The notes under the pieces were generated by a model. It saw nothing but the letters and a program-made list of their open reading frames with translations. It did not search any database and had not been told where the DNA came from. From positions 28,831,331 to 28,895,330 of the forward strand of contig NC_091143.1 in the NCBI RefSeq assembly GCF_041381155.1: a DNA stretch of 64,000 bases, in the 5' to 3' direction. Numbering within the stretch: position 1 is the stretch's first letter; every line of letters begins with the position of its first letter. Shown in pieces: positions 1-12,000 of the stretch. The translations under genes and the position numbers were made by a program. Origin of the DNA: Argopecten irradians (lineage: Eukaryota > Mollusca > Bivalvia > Pectinida > Pectinidae).

Positions 1-2770
1 TATGTTTGCCGGCTGGAGTGTTGGTATGGAAGGGTTCTGTCACCATGAGGATGCGGGAGTCAGAATAGGACCTACTGGTTATAGATATGCTGTAATGCAG
101 GTAACAGAATATAGTCGGTAATTCAATGTCATGATGCTCACTTTACCGGCCAGTATGTGGTACAAATGCTGATGTTTCGTGTTTCTTATTGCAATGTCAA
201 ATATTTAATGTTTTTGATTGGTTGCTATTTTTGGTGTGACATAAGATTTGTCTCATAAGTTAGAATAGGTGTTATCCATTGCTGGAAAGATAAGCATGTG
301 TATCAGCTCAGTCAGAACATTAACTTGATATACAAAAATTGTATTGTGTAAATATTGCATATGTATGATTCTTTCTTTTTAAATGTGTGAACTACAGACA
401 TAAGATTTGTCTCATAAGTTAGAATAGGTGGTTATCCATTGCTGGAAAGATAAGCATGTGTATCAGCTCAGTCAGAACATTAACTTGATACAAAAATTGT
501 ATTGTGTAAATATTGCATATGTATGATTCTTTCTTTTTAAATGTGTGAACCTGTAGATGCACTGGAACAACCCGACCAAGGAGCGTGATCAGACTGACAG
601 TTCGGGCATGACTTTGTACTACACCCCCGTGTTACGGCAATACGACCTGGGTAACCTCATGATAGGAGAACATATCTTCCGTATTCCTCCAGGGGAATCT
701 AGTTATACAGTGGAATCAGAATGTAGTTCCAGTAGTTCGGCCAGCTTGATGAACAGTTCTATTTATATCATAAGTGGATTGAACCACATGCATTACATGG
801 GTGAGTTTTTATTTTATCGTGAATTGTAAGGAAGGGATCTTGGGTGTCGGGTATTGTAGTGGTTAAGGCACTCAACATTCACTTAGCCGGCCGGGGTTTA
901 TCCACGGCAAGCTCGTGAAAAGATTACGTGTTAGCTTCCCGATCACTTTAAGACCCTTCGTGTGCTTATATCCAAGTCATCGAAACTGACTTATATAAGT
1001 TATAAACTTGTTTAGTAATCGATGTAAAATGAAGGTTGTTTTTTTTTAATTTTGTAAGGAAAGGTAGTTTGTTTGGGATACTTGATTACTATTTTACTAT
1101 ATGAAACATAACTTGTACAGAAATGTATAAATGGTCTATTATAACTGTTGCCAATGTCAGTTCTTATGCTATGTATTGTAGGTAAATCCATAACGACATA
1201 CCACACCCCAGCAGGAGGTGCTGAACAAGCTATCATGGACGACCCACATTTTAGTTACGATAATCCAGTCACACACACGTAAGCCCACAAGGTTCTAGAG
1301 TCTAACCCCCCAAAACGATACTTGTGACTACTGTAAATGCATCCTAAAAGGTTAAATTTAACATACCGTATTGCTGGTAATTTTCTCTATTTCTCGGGAC
1401 AATAGTGTGATCGCGAAACATTGAGAAATGAGTGAATAATACATATACCGCGAACATAGAAATAATTTGATCTCTTCAAACACTATTAAAATTTTGATTT
1501 TAATCACATGTTAATTAAAAATGAATAAATTCGAATTGGTTTAAGGGAATAAGGTCAACTGTATGAATATTTTCCTCAAATATTCCCACTTATTGTTTCG
1601 AATATTTATGTCGGTAAAATACTTAAAACACTAATCTTTTTTTTACATTTAAATGTTTATAAACTAAAAATAACAAATTATGAATTGGTGCATATATTGT
1701 GTCCTTATCATATAGGTTGATGAATATACTAATTATCTATTAATAGTTATTATACTAATGTTTTTGCAGCTTTCCAAGTCCGTTGAAGGTCAACCCTAGA
1801 GATGCGTTGAGGACAAAATGTACGTTTAGTTCCTTAAGTAAGGATTTGACGACCACTAGCGGAGAGTCGACCTCCCAGGAAATGTGTTATGGGTTTTTAT
1901 TTTACTACCCTAAAACGTCATTCGAGGGAGGAGAATGTACCACTGTCATGGGCCTACCACTGCATTTAGTCAGAGATGACACGAAATTGATCGAAGGATG
2001 CCAGTTAAAATCTTTTCTCGGAAATCTGAACAATTTTAAGGATATGTTTAATAAGGTGAATAGATCACTTTGATTGTCCTTAAACACGCTAAAATTAGCA
2101 TTTAAATTTATTTACTGTAAATAACGCTATTTTTGCGTGTACAATATTTTGCGTCAACGTTATGTTGGACATATTGCCGAGTGCATATAAATTCGGGTTC
2201 AAGAACTTTCAATGTCAATCGTAAATTCGTAAATAAATAGTAGTATAGTAATTCTAATGATATTATATCTTTATTTAAGCGGTTTTGTTTTTATCATATC
2301 GTCGACATTTCATAGCACATTTGATGGAATCTGTCACTGATATCCTATTTACAAACCAAAGGTTTCAGGAGTCAATACTTTTACCATTCCTGGCTAAGAA
2401 ACATTAAAACTTAAAAGGTTTCGCAAATTGTGCATTTGAATACTTAAAATTACTTTACTTTAATTTTTTATTCTGATTTCACTTTCAGCTTACAACGCGA
2501 TGTGAACCTTTCTTCTGTCGGAAGGAGTGTAAAGAGTATTTGATGGAACTGAGACAAAATCCTTGTTTGCAGGGAAAAGTCAAAGCTTATGTTGACTATT
2601 TACTCAATACTAATGGCGCTACCAGTAGTATGGCGCTCTACCACTCCTGTGATACAGAGATAGCGCTGGAGGTTGTCGAACCTTGTGTAAAATACACTGG
2701 AACAGCCGCATCCACCCACAAGTCGTTCTATGTGTTTGTCATCGCTATCATTGTTATATTTACCTTGTAG
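1..2770 (+). CDS. Gene A: temptin/copper type II monooxygenase, 3' part (five exons, 5' cut by window edge)
   Basis: Copper type II, ascorbate-dependent monooxygenase of the DBH/PHM/MOXD superfamily. The visible exons are 1-100 (partial, frame starts at base 2), 557-800, 1182-1278, 1770-2055 and 2489-2770, all with GT-AG borders and a continuous frame of 335 residues plus TAG. The third CuH-site histidine is in HWNNP at the start of exon 557. The CuM ligands are both histidines of NHMHYMG at its end and the Met of QEMCYGFLFYYP in exon 1770. The temptin domain and the HH pair would lie left of the window. Coding sequence is almost identical to gene B, so the two are recent duplicates. The last exon ends in a hydrophobic tail (SFYVFVIAIIVIFTL) with no cytoplasmic part, which suggests GPI anchoring. 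Relative to genes C and D it lacks about ten residues containing the C-x-C motif, in frame. Substrate is unknown: family members hydroxylate phenylethylamines or glycine-extended peptides. Confidence 0.85.
238..556 (+). repeat. 159-bp tandem duplication in gene A intron 5
   Basis: Two near-identical 159-bp units run 238-396 and 397-556, both beginning GACATAAGATTTGTCTC and ending in a pyrimidine-rich stretch followed by GTGTGAAC and CTACAG or CTGTAG. The second unit supplies the 3' splice site of the exon at 557. The first therefore carries a duplicated acceptor at 396. Gene B has a single, more diverged version of this intron end. Confidence 0.85.
838..1014 (+). mobile_element. Degenerate tRNA-derived SINE-like copy in gene A intron 6
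   Basis: Starts with an A-box-like stretch (TAGTGGTTAAGGCACTC) and a weak B-box-like CCGGGGTTTATCC, then a tail reading ATCGAAACTGACTTATATAAG. The same element sits in the same intron of gene B (10424-10560), so the insertion is older than the A/B duplication. RNA polymerase III boxes are degenerate. The family is not identified. Confidence 0.5.
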
Positions 2771-3036
2771 AGTCACATGTTGCTGATAAAGATAACTTTA
2801 ATCCCTTTATGTTGTATTTACCTCAATACATACTATATATTGAAAGTCCCCTGAAGAACGGCAAGAGCTATGAAAGCGCTTGGGAGAAGCTAAACTATTT
2901 ATTGTTGTGTTGTATTCAAGAGTCGAAAAATCCAAAGACTTCCATAGTCATGACTACTGCAATGGCATATAATGATATGAAACGTAACCGAATTTTAACT
3001 TGTGTCAACTGAATGCAGTGCCGATATTTGTGCTGA

Positions 3037-3402
3037 TTAAAGATGCTCCATCGCCGACAGAGCATAAACGACATTCATCATTTGAACAATAATTGGTGTT
3101 TAATCGTGTACTGATATTCCTAATTAACATAAAAAAATAACACAAAATAATTTATTTTGCCTTTGATGCATGCACAATCATTCTTCATTCCATATAGGAT
3201 ATAGTGCCACAGAATTTTTTCGGGATGCAATGAATTATTTTTCATATTTTTAACTTGATAAGTAAAATTAAAAGCTCGAACTTTTCAATGGTGGTAATGG
3301 TGTAAAGTAAGTAACTTTTGTAACGGAAGAAAAATACTAAATCGTCTGCTCCTGTTTTTGATAGTGAAAAAATATCATTTGTCAGCGGTGGAGCATCTTT
3401 AA
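3037..3402. mobile_element. MITE with TTAAAGATGCTCC terminal inverted repeats
   Basis: A 366-bp element whose 23-bp ends pair with two mismatches: TTAAAGATGCTCCATCGCC at the left and GGTGGAGCATCTTTAA at the right. It has no coding capacity. A second copy truncated at its right end lies at 27185-27490, and a fragment on the other strand at about 50792-50846. Both ends read TTAA, which may reflect the target site. Confidence 0.8.
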
Positions 3403-4225
3403 GCAACATTTAGTCTCTGATTGTCATATTCAATATATAGATAATTGTTGTTGATTCAGATTTATGCTCGTCAAAATTGCATTAGGTATCTTCAAATAAG
3501 GTTTTGAGAGTTAGACAATGGAATGTAATATAGTGATGACCAGTTCAACGGCATGTAATGTTATGAAACCGACTTTTATTTGTGTTGACTAAATTGGTAT
3601 ACGATATATGTGCTTAAAAGCGAAATTCAGTCCCTGTTTGTTGCACTCACATCAATATATAGATAGATCCAGATTGTACATACAGATTAAATTTACTTTT
3701 GATACAAAGTAATTTTGTTTTTTAGTTCTTTATGTAGCATAATGGATATTTAGTCAAAAGGGCATTAAACTAGGTCAACATCAACACTATACAGATTTAT
3801 TATTTCTCAATAGTTAAGCGTATCATAGGGCATTTAAAAAAAATAGCATTGTATTTACTGTATAACAGGTAAATGCTTATTTAAGGTATTAGACGACAAA
3901 ACGTTGACTCTTTATCTAGGCGCTACATTTCATGGTGGAAAGATATCATTACACATTGTCTCTGAGTGATGACGAGAAATGGTCAGCACGGTATAAATAT
4001 ACAGTTAAAGTAGTTATGAATATGAGATAAACAAGTTCCCCAATGCATGGCGATTGTTTATCAATAAAAAATGACATTTTTATCTAAACTCTCGTTAGTT
4101 AATTTTCAAAATTTCAAAAGGCACTCCTTAATTCGCATGTCCTTTCAAAATTTGAAAATTGAGTAACTCGACCTTGATTAACACGATAAACAACAGTCAC
4201 TTGTTGGGGAACCTCTATTTAAAAC

Positions 4226-4350
4226 TAGACTGGATTACCTGCCTTAGTACCAATTCTCTCCGCTAGGCCGCGCTCATAGGTACCATAAGTTGTATTTTCG
4301 GAGCGAAGCCTAGCGGAGAGTAGAAAAACTACGGCAGGCAATCCAGTCTA
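4226..4350. mobile_element. 125-bp foldback MITE with 10-bp target site duplication
   Basis: The ends TAGACTGGATTACCTGCC and GGCAGGCAATCCAGTCTA are inverted repeats, and the inner TCTCCGCTAGGC and GCCTAGCGGAGAG also pair, so almost the whole element folds. The 10-bp sequence TATTTAAAAC is present exactly on both sides (4216-4225 and 4351-4360). A duplication of 9-10 bp is typical of Mutator-like elements, so a MULE-derived MITE is my inference. A degenerate copy lies at about 32290-32395 and an end fragment at about 28300-28316. Confidence 0.8.
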
Positions 4351-6077
4351 TATTTAAAACGAACTCTCAGCTCATACTCAATTCAAAATCTAATTACCTC
4401 TATGGTAACAAATTTATTTGATATCAATTTAACGTTAACGCATGCGCCTGTATTCTTCTAACAGTTAAATAGACATTGAATGAAACAGATTCTGATGGAT
4501 TAAATAGTATTTATTCATATTACGATATAGGTACATACAAAACAAAAATTATTTGATAATTGGAAAACAAACTGAAAGCTGACATAAATTAGGGTTGGTC
4601 ATTTATATTAATGACACGTCAACAAACATTTGTGTAGCTACACCTTACAGTTACGACGAAAATCCGTCCTGGTTTAACAGAAATCATTCTTTTTAAATTT
4701 CGAAATTTCCGAGTTAGGTGAGATATAAACTGCTACGCAGGCTGCTGTTGTAAAGTAGTCAGAACTGATCTTTAAGGCATCAACACACAAGGAAAGGGTA
4801 AGTTGGTTTGTTAGCTTTGTAGTTTGCTAATTCTGTATGATTGTTTCGCTAAATAATATGAAGCATACATTTATAGATTATAATTTCAAAGAAACTAGGA
4901 GGTTATACAATCAGAAGGACTAATCTTATGGCAAACTTGTTTGGTTATTATGTATTTGATGGTCATCAGCATATATATTCAATTAAAAATAACTTAATAG
5001 AACTAAATATCACGTTTTTCCGACTGTATAACTTGGTATCGATAATTGAGACAAATGTTGATTAGCCAATTTACAAAACAACAAAATGTGATGAACTATT
5101 AAAAAGAATGCCAAACAGTAAGTAATAAAACAATTCTTGTAAATTATCCAATTAGGGAAGCATGTCGTTATGAATGATATTTTCGATGAGTTATGGTTTG
5201 GTCAAGTTGATATGGTTTATAAGACTTAGTGGTATATCAATCAGCAGCTAGGTGCCACGTTAGGAGGCCTCCCCTGTAATGTGTTGCGGTGTATGTATGC
5301 CTATGTTTTCGGAGATTTTAAACCACATATATAGGGTTTTCCTTGATAAGCTACATATTCATTAATAAAAACACACGTTACTGTTATAATGTTATCAATA
5401 TTTGTTGGAACAGAAATGCTACAAGCTTTCTATGCGTTTTTCGATGCAATGAAATTGTAAATGGTGTAGTTTAATGATTAGGAAAACTTGTTTATATGAA
5501 GTATCAGGACTTTTGTTGCGAGGTTTACTTACTAAATTTAAGAAGATATTTTATTTACTTAGTTCAGTTATACGTGATAATGTTTTAATATTTATTAAAA
5601 TCACAAATACCTTTATTAAAATGAAGTAATTATAGGGAATAACAATCTATAATGCTAATAAATTAAAACCACACAAATTTTTCTGGATGTTATCAAGAAT
5701 AATAGATATAACTTTTGAAATAAATAAACTTTATCAAACGCCGAAAGGTGAAGTTTATATGAATCAGCCAAACGAAGTTTATGAATTGCTGTTTTCATTA
5801 TTAATTATTATGTAACACCTGTGTTCCATGTTACAATTACGTATATCCTGCTACGTGTGTAGTTAGGTAATACCTGACAGGTGTGTACATCGTAATAAGC
5901 CGGAACTCAGCATATGCTAAAGAAGGATAGATGAGGATACAACAATCAATTAATCATCTTTTTAATTAATATTGCAACACACAGTGGTAAATCATCTATG
6001 ACTTATCAGTTATATAATTTAAAATGAACTGAAAACAATACAATACTTTCCAGGAAGCAGCGTGACGATACAAGATA

Positions 6078-9000
6078 ATGAGGAGTGCATGTTTGTTACT
6101 TATTTTGAAAGCAATCGTCTTTTCCTGTATCCATGGATACCCATCTTTTCAATCACTTATTCCAAATGGAAATAAGCTTACTGACCCCTGTAATGGCTCA
6201 ACCCCCTGGCCAGGGGTAGGTCATGAAGCTATGGGAGGTGGTGGACTTCTAAATCCATTTGGACACGACTTCAACATCACTGGGAAGGTACAGTAGTTAT
6301 AATTTTTATACTGTGGAGTGCTTTAAATTCGTGGGGTAAATATTTGGCGGATGCTTATTTATGGGACATATTCTCTGACTTTATTAATTTCTTGGATCAC
6401 TGATTCCTAAAATTCCTGAATTATTCTTACTATATAAGTATGTCAATGAATAATTCGCTGGAGTTTACAAATAAATCTTAACAGAAATATTCATTTATTA
6501 GTATACTTTCCCATTTAGCAAGGACGTCTCACTTATAAATCCTTGCATTTAGAAATCATTTTGACGTCTTACCAGCAAATACAACAGGTCGTTACAAACT
6601 CTAAAAACTGTTTCGTGGTATTTGAAACATATATGTATTTTCATCATTTATCAAAGAATAAATATAGATTATATTTCTATGTAGCCAAACAATTTTCTTA
6701 TGATTTTAATTACGTATTACCGCATTTTACCGAATTAAGCGGACATTAGCGCGTGGACGATGTTTCGCGATTTCGTGGGACAATGCTATCATCATGAAAA
6801 TTCTATCCATGTACTTGTAAGAAATATTAAAAATCATAAATTCCCTGATATCCTAATCACGAAAATTAAAACCCGTTAGAATTTAATGAAGTCTAAAATC
6901 GCGGAAATTTTGACCCGCTTAAATGAGAGGCAGTATCACAGTAATATCATAGTTTGTGTTATATACTCTATCGATATGTTTTCTATTGTTATAGGTATGG
7001 AACACCGCCCTGTGTGAAATGGACTCGGATGGAGACGGAGTCTCCAACGGAGAGGAACTCGGCGACCCAAATTGTGAATGGACACCGGGGTTAAGTCCAG
7101 CCGGTCAACCAACTGGTCATCCAGGTATGTTTCATTCCCTACTGGTCATCCAGTTATGTTTTATTCCATAAATTAGTCAACTTATCTGCTGGACTGGGCA
7201 AAGAGATATTACGCCAACGTGTACACGATTGTGTGAAATATATACAAAATTCAAATTTTGTTTGAGTGACGACTTTATAAAACTGACCATGACTAAAGAC
7301 ACAGGTAAAATGTGTTCAGACAAATTCAGATCTAAATCAAGTCAATTTTATCTTAAAGGAATAACAAATCATGCAGTCGACGTAAACATGATCAGAAATT
7401 ACTTGAAATTGACATAGATTCATCTATGTAAATTGACGATTTTTTGAGATATAGCAAAAAGATTATTTTATAAGTCATAAGACACAGATGACATTGTTGC
7501 TCTACAGGTGTCTGTGAGCCCTGGAGTGACCCTTTATGTCTGCAAAAGAACAGATTCTACCAATGTATGACAGAAAACTTTACATGTGACGCCATCAACG
7601 ATCCAGGTAAGACAAAAAGTTTTATACTAAATCAGTACGGCTAATTTTCACGTAGTTAGCAGGGAATTTGAATTCGCGAGAATTAATCAGGCTCCGTACA
7701 TTTATAACTTGTTTGTCATTCACTTTATTTGTATTTCAGACGTTCGAGATTTGGTTGTTAGGTTCCCGGTTACACAGGTTCCTGTAGAAGAAACAACCTA
7801 CATGTGCATGAATTTTGCCTTACCTGCCGACCAGGATTATCACGTGATCGCAGATAGAGGTTCAATCGATAACCAATTCGTCATACATCATATCATAGTC
7901 CACGGATGTACAGTTGATGGTTTGTACATACATTGAACCTTGTCTTAGGGACCACCTCTGTTTAAAAATTATCTGTGTATCAAGACCACTTGACTATACC
8001 ACCATTTTTGGTCCCTTTTGGTGGTCTTTACAGACATCATAAATGTCATTTGAAACTTTGATAGTAATAATCTTTTACAGAACACGAAAACGCTTACCAT
8101 TGAAATGCGTATGAAGCATAAAAATATAAGATAAGTAGATCGTTATATCATTAGCTCGGTCGGAAAAATGAAATTTTCCTAAAATAATATAGAATAAAGA
8201 AATATTCAAAATGGCGTTTGGTTTCGTTACACATTCCATTTATGTATGAAATAATTTACAAACTAACCTATTTTGCAGTAGTTGATGTTTTCGTTTACAT
8301 TTCAAACGATTAAGTTAATTCAGCAATTTACAATTTTAAAAAACGTTATGTAACGAGTAGCTAAAACATTATTGTAGCCAGCGGCGTAGCTAGGTCTGGA
8401 TAGGCCTGCATGCATGGGGGTGCAGCGTCCAGGGGCGAAGCCCCGGTACGGGGTATGGGGGGCAAAGCCCCGGTACGGGGTATGGGGGGCGAAGCCCCCC
8501 AGAAGCTGACGGGAAATTGTTACAATGTAGTAACCATTTTACTTCTTTGGTAACTTTTAACGTATTTACCAATGGTTAAATGGTGGTCACGATATTTAGG
8601 TGATAACCATGCAAAACTATATACATTGTATACATTCTAGACTCTCGTGACAAGTGCTCGAACAAAAAACACTGATTTTGGCTGTAAATATTAAATTAGT
8701 AAGTAATGGGAGAATTTTGTGTTATTTTAACTGATGAAAAAATAAAAGACAACTATTTCGTGACACCGGAAATCACGGATTAACACGCGTACGCGTTTTA
8801 ACGTGGCGTGAAGTGAACCAAAATTGATCAATTCACTTTTTCGTCACTAAGGCCAAGAACATGTTGCAATTGCTTTAATTAAGTTGTTTTGCTATCACTT
8901 TAAGATGATTATATGTTTTTAGAATATTTCTAACTTTTCATGCGATGTTGTTTATTTTGGTATTCGTTATAAGTGTTTCCCGATTCAAAATCCACAATTG

Positions 9001-12000
9001 CTTGAGGGATTTTGGTAAAGACGTCTTCTTCTTTAGTTTAAATCTAATATTGTCTTCGAAAAAATTCAAACATATTTAACAACTTGCTTGGTAACCGGAA
9101 ATATATAGACTATTCTAATAAATTTCCAGAATGGCCAATCCTCAAGTCTTTCAAATGTGCACAAAGTTATGTCAGGCATACAGTTTGGCATATCATATGT
9201 ATTTATACATAATTCTGCAGCGTTACGTGTATTCAAATGTTGTGTTTTTTTTCTGAATGTAAGTCAGATTATTTTTTGCATGCTTGAGCATGCAAGCATG
9301 CACGGGCGCTACGCCACTGGTAGCTTATCATTTTCGCGAATTCAAATTGCCGCGTAATATGAGATGTTTATCGCACACGGAATGACGTTGATTAAAATTC
9401 TTATTGATCTTCTAACAGATGTAACTGAACTAAACAATCCGTTAATGACTCCCTACGCCTGTGGTATGGCTGGAGAACAGAAATGTCGGGAGATGTTTGC
9501 CGGCTGGAGTGTTGGAATGGAAGGGTTCTGTCACCATGAGGATGCGGGAGTCAGAATAGGACCTACTGGTTATAGATATGCTGTAATGCAGGTAACAGAA
9601 TATAGTCGGTAATTCGAGTTCATGATGTTCACCTTACGAGACACGGGGACGATATGCACATCCATTTATGATTTCTAAATAGTTTTTGTTTTTTGACCAG
9701 TCATAAGTCTAATGAAAGTTATTTCAATGTGAAACGTTAAATATTTTGATTGGTTGCTATTTTTAGACCGGTAAAAATATTACTTTCATATGTCGGTAAT
9801 TCAAGGTCATGATGCTCACCTAACGAGACCAGTGGACAATACACATCCATTTTATTATTAAAAAATGTTTTATCCTGTCGCATTGGGCCAGTCTTTCGTG
9901 TTTCTTATTTCAATGTCAGATATTTAATGTTTTTGATTTGTTGCTATTTTAAGACCACCTGACATAAGATTAGCCACATAATCCACGTGATCTTAAGGAT
10001 TATTTAAAATGACAGGTATTATATTTTGCTGAAAAGATAAGCATATTTATCGGATCAATTAAATCACTTGATACTAAAATCATTTCGTGTTAACGTTGCA
10101 TATGTATGATTCTTTCTTTTTAAATGTGTGTACCTGTAGATGCACTGGAACAACCCGACAAAGGAGCGTGATCAGACTGACAGTTCGGGCATGACTTTGT
10201 ACTACACCCCCGTGTTACGGCAATACGACCTGGGTAACCTCATGATAGGAGAACACATCTTCCGTATTCCTCCAGGGGAATCTAGTTATACAGTGGAATC
10301 AGAATGTAGTTCCAGTAGTTCGGCCAGCTTGATGAACAGTTCTATTTATATCATAAGTGGATTGAACCACATGCATTACATGGGTGAGACTTCTTTTTTT
10401 CTGATTTCCAAGAAAGCGTACTTGGGTGACGGGGTGTAGTGTTTAAGACACTCATCATTCACGTCGGGGTTTCTCAACGCACCTCGGTGTCCTTCCACTT
10501 TAATACCCCTCACACGCTTATGTCCTGGCCATCGAAAGTGATATATATATAAGTTACTTATATTATTTGTTTTGCATGTCTATTTGTATTTGTTTTAAAA
10601 TTCTGATTGGATGCTGCTAGGTTCCGGCGACCAATGAAAACGGGGCTTTTATATGTCTACATGACTGTCAATAACAGCTCCTAGCGAAGGTTTATTACTG
10701 ACTATTTAAAAAAATCAATGTTTTAAATGAAATACTTGGACACAATATGTTAATCTTTGGTATTTTGAATCTGTCGCAAACAACATGCGTGTTTCTGAGG
10801 GCGCTGCCATTTTTCAACCATACATTAAATATGAGGTTTTTAATTGTATAATGGAAGGGGCGCAACTGTGATTATTCAGCAGGTGGCTTCAATTTTGACG
10901 CGAGATCCGCCAAGGGTTACAGCTAGAACCAGTATACGTACCCGGTCTACTATACCTTTCGGACGGGTACGAAATGGTGCCTATGTGTCGTAGTGGAGCA
11001 CTGCCTCAGAATATCATTCGGGCACAATACTTTTTTGTATGTTTTAAGCGTATATATACAATTATATATTACTTTTGTCCACAACTAACATAACGAACTT
11101 TCTTTATATCTATCATACCGCTCACAAGACGTCAAATTCACAATTTGTAGACCTGCCGTATAGTTTTTCTTCGACAGGACCTTTAAATTTATATTTGAAA
11201 AAATGTATCATCTTTGTGAATTTTATATTTTATACAATTTAGTTTTATTACCTAGTAGGTCATTGATATCAAACAAGTACGATATAATATTTATAGACGC
11301 TTTAAGAATGATTTTCACAATCATTTATTTCCTCCATTAGCAGGAATGGGCACTAATTGTAGCTCTAAAGACGACACCATTACCTGTCTAAAGTCTTTTG
11401 AGCTACAATATTGCAGCTAGGTTACAGTGAGAGCATCAGACTGAATACCCTTGGCTAGCGAAGTTGTATCTTACCACATGAAACGTAATTTGTATAGAAA
11501 TGTGTTCAATGGTATTCTATATATTCAAATAGTGTCTTTTACTTATATCAGTTCTTATGTTCGTTTTGTAGGTAAAACCATGACGACATACCACACCCCA
11601 TCAGGAGGTGTTGAACAAGCTATCATGGACGACCCACATTATAGTTACGATAACCCAGTCACACACACGTAAGTCTTAGAGGCTCAAGAGTGTAACTCTC
11701 CAAAATGGTGTTTTTGACAGACATAATAAATTACTGTTAATGCATTTTTGGAAGGTAAATTAAACATTGAAATACCGTATCGCCGGTTATTGTCGCGATT
11801 TGGCAGGACATATATTATGATAATCTGGTGCTTTCTCTCAATTCGTCCGTTATTGTTTAAAAAAAAAAAATCTAAATTTTTAAATTAATGTTGGTTAAAT
11901 ATGATTATAATATGTTTTTGCAGATTTCCCACACCGTTGAAGGTCAACCCTGGAGATGCGTTGAGAACAAAATGTACGTTTAGTTCCTTACGTAAGGCTC

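Larger units (their letters stand above)
2771..6053. other. Intergenic region between genes A and B
   Basis: No credible coding sequence. It holds two MITEs (3037-3402 and 4226-4350). A stretch at about 4360-4480 is repeated near 29065-29180 and partly near 16390-16475. A possible 5' non-coding exon of gene B could end at about 4799, just before GTAAGTTGG, but nothing in the sequence proves that it is used. The remainder is AT-rich and featureless to me. Confidence 0.6.

Noticed and set aside
1783-2073. Single-exon protein ending NKVNRSL
   Set aside because: This is exon 8 of gene A read through its donor site; the true exon ends at 2055.
2683-3012. 109-codon frame
   Set aside because: Shadow of gene A exon 9 in another frame running into the 3' flank.
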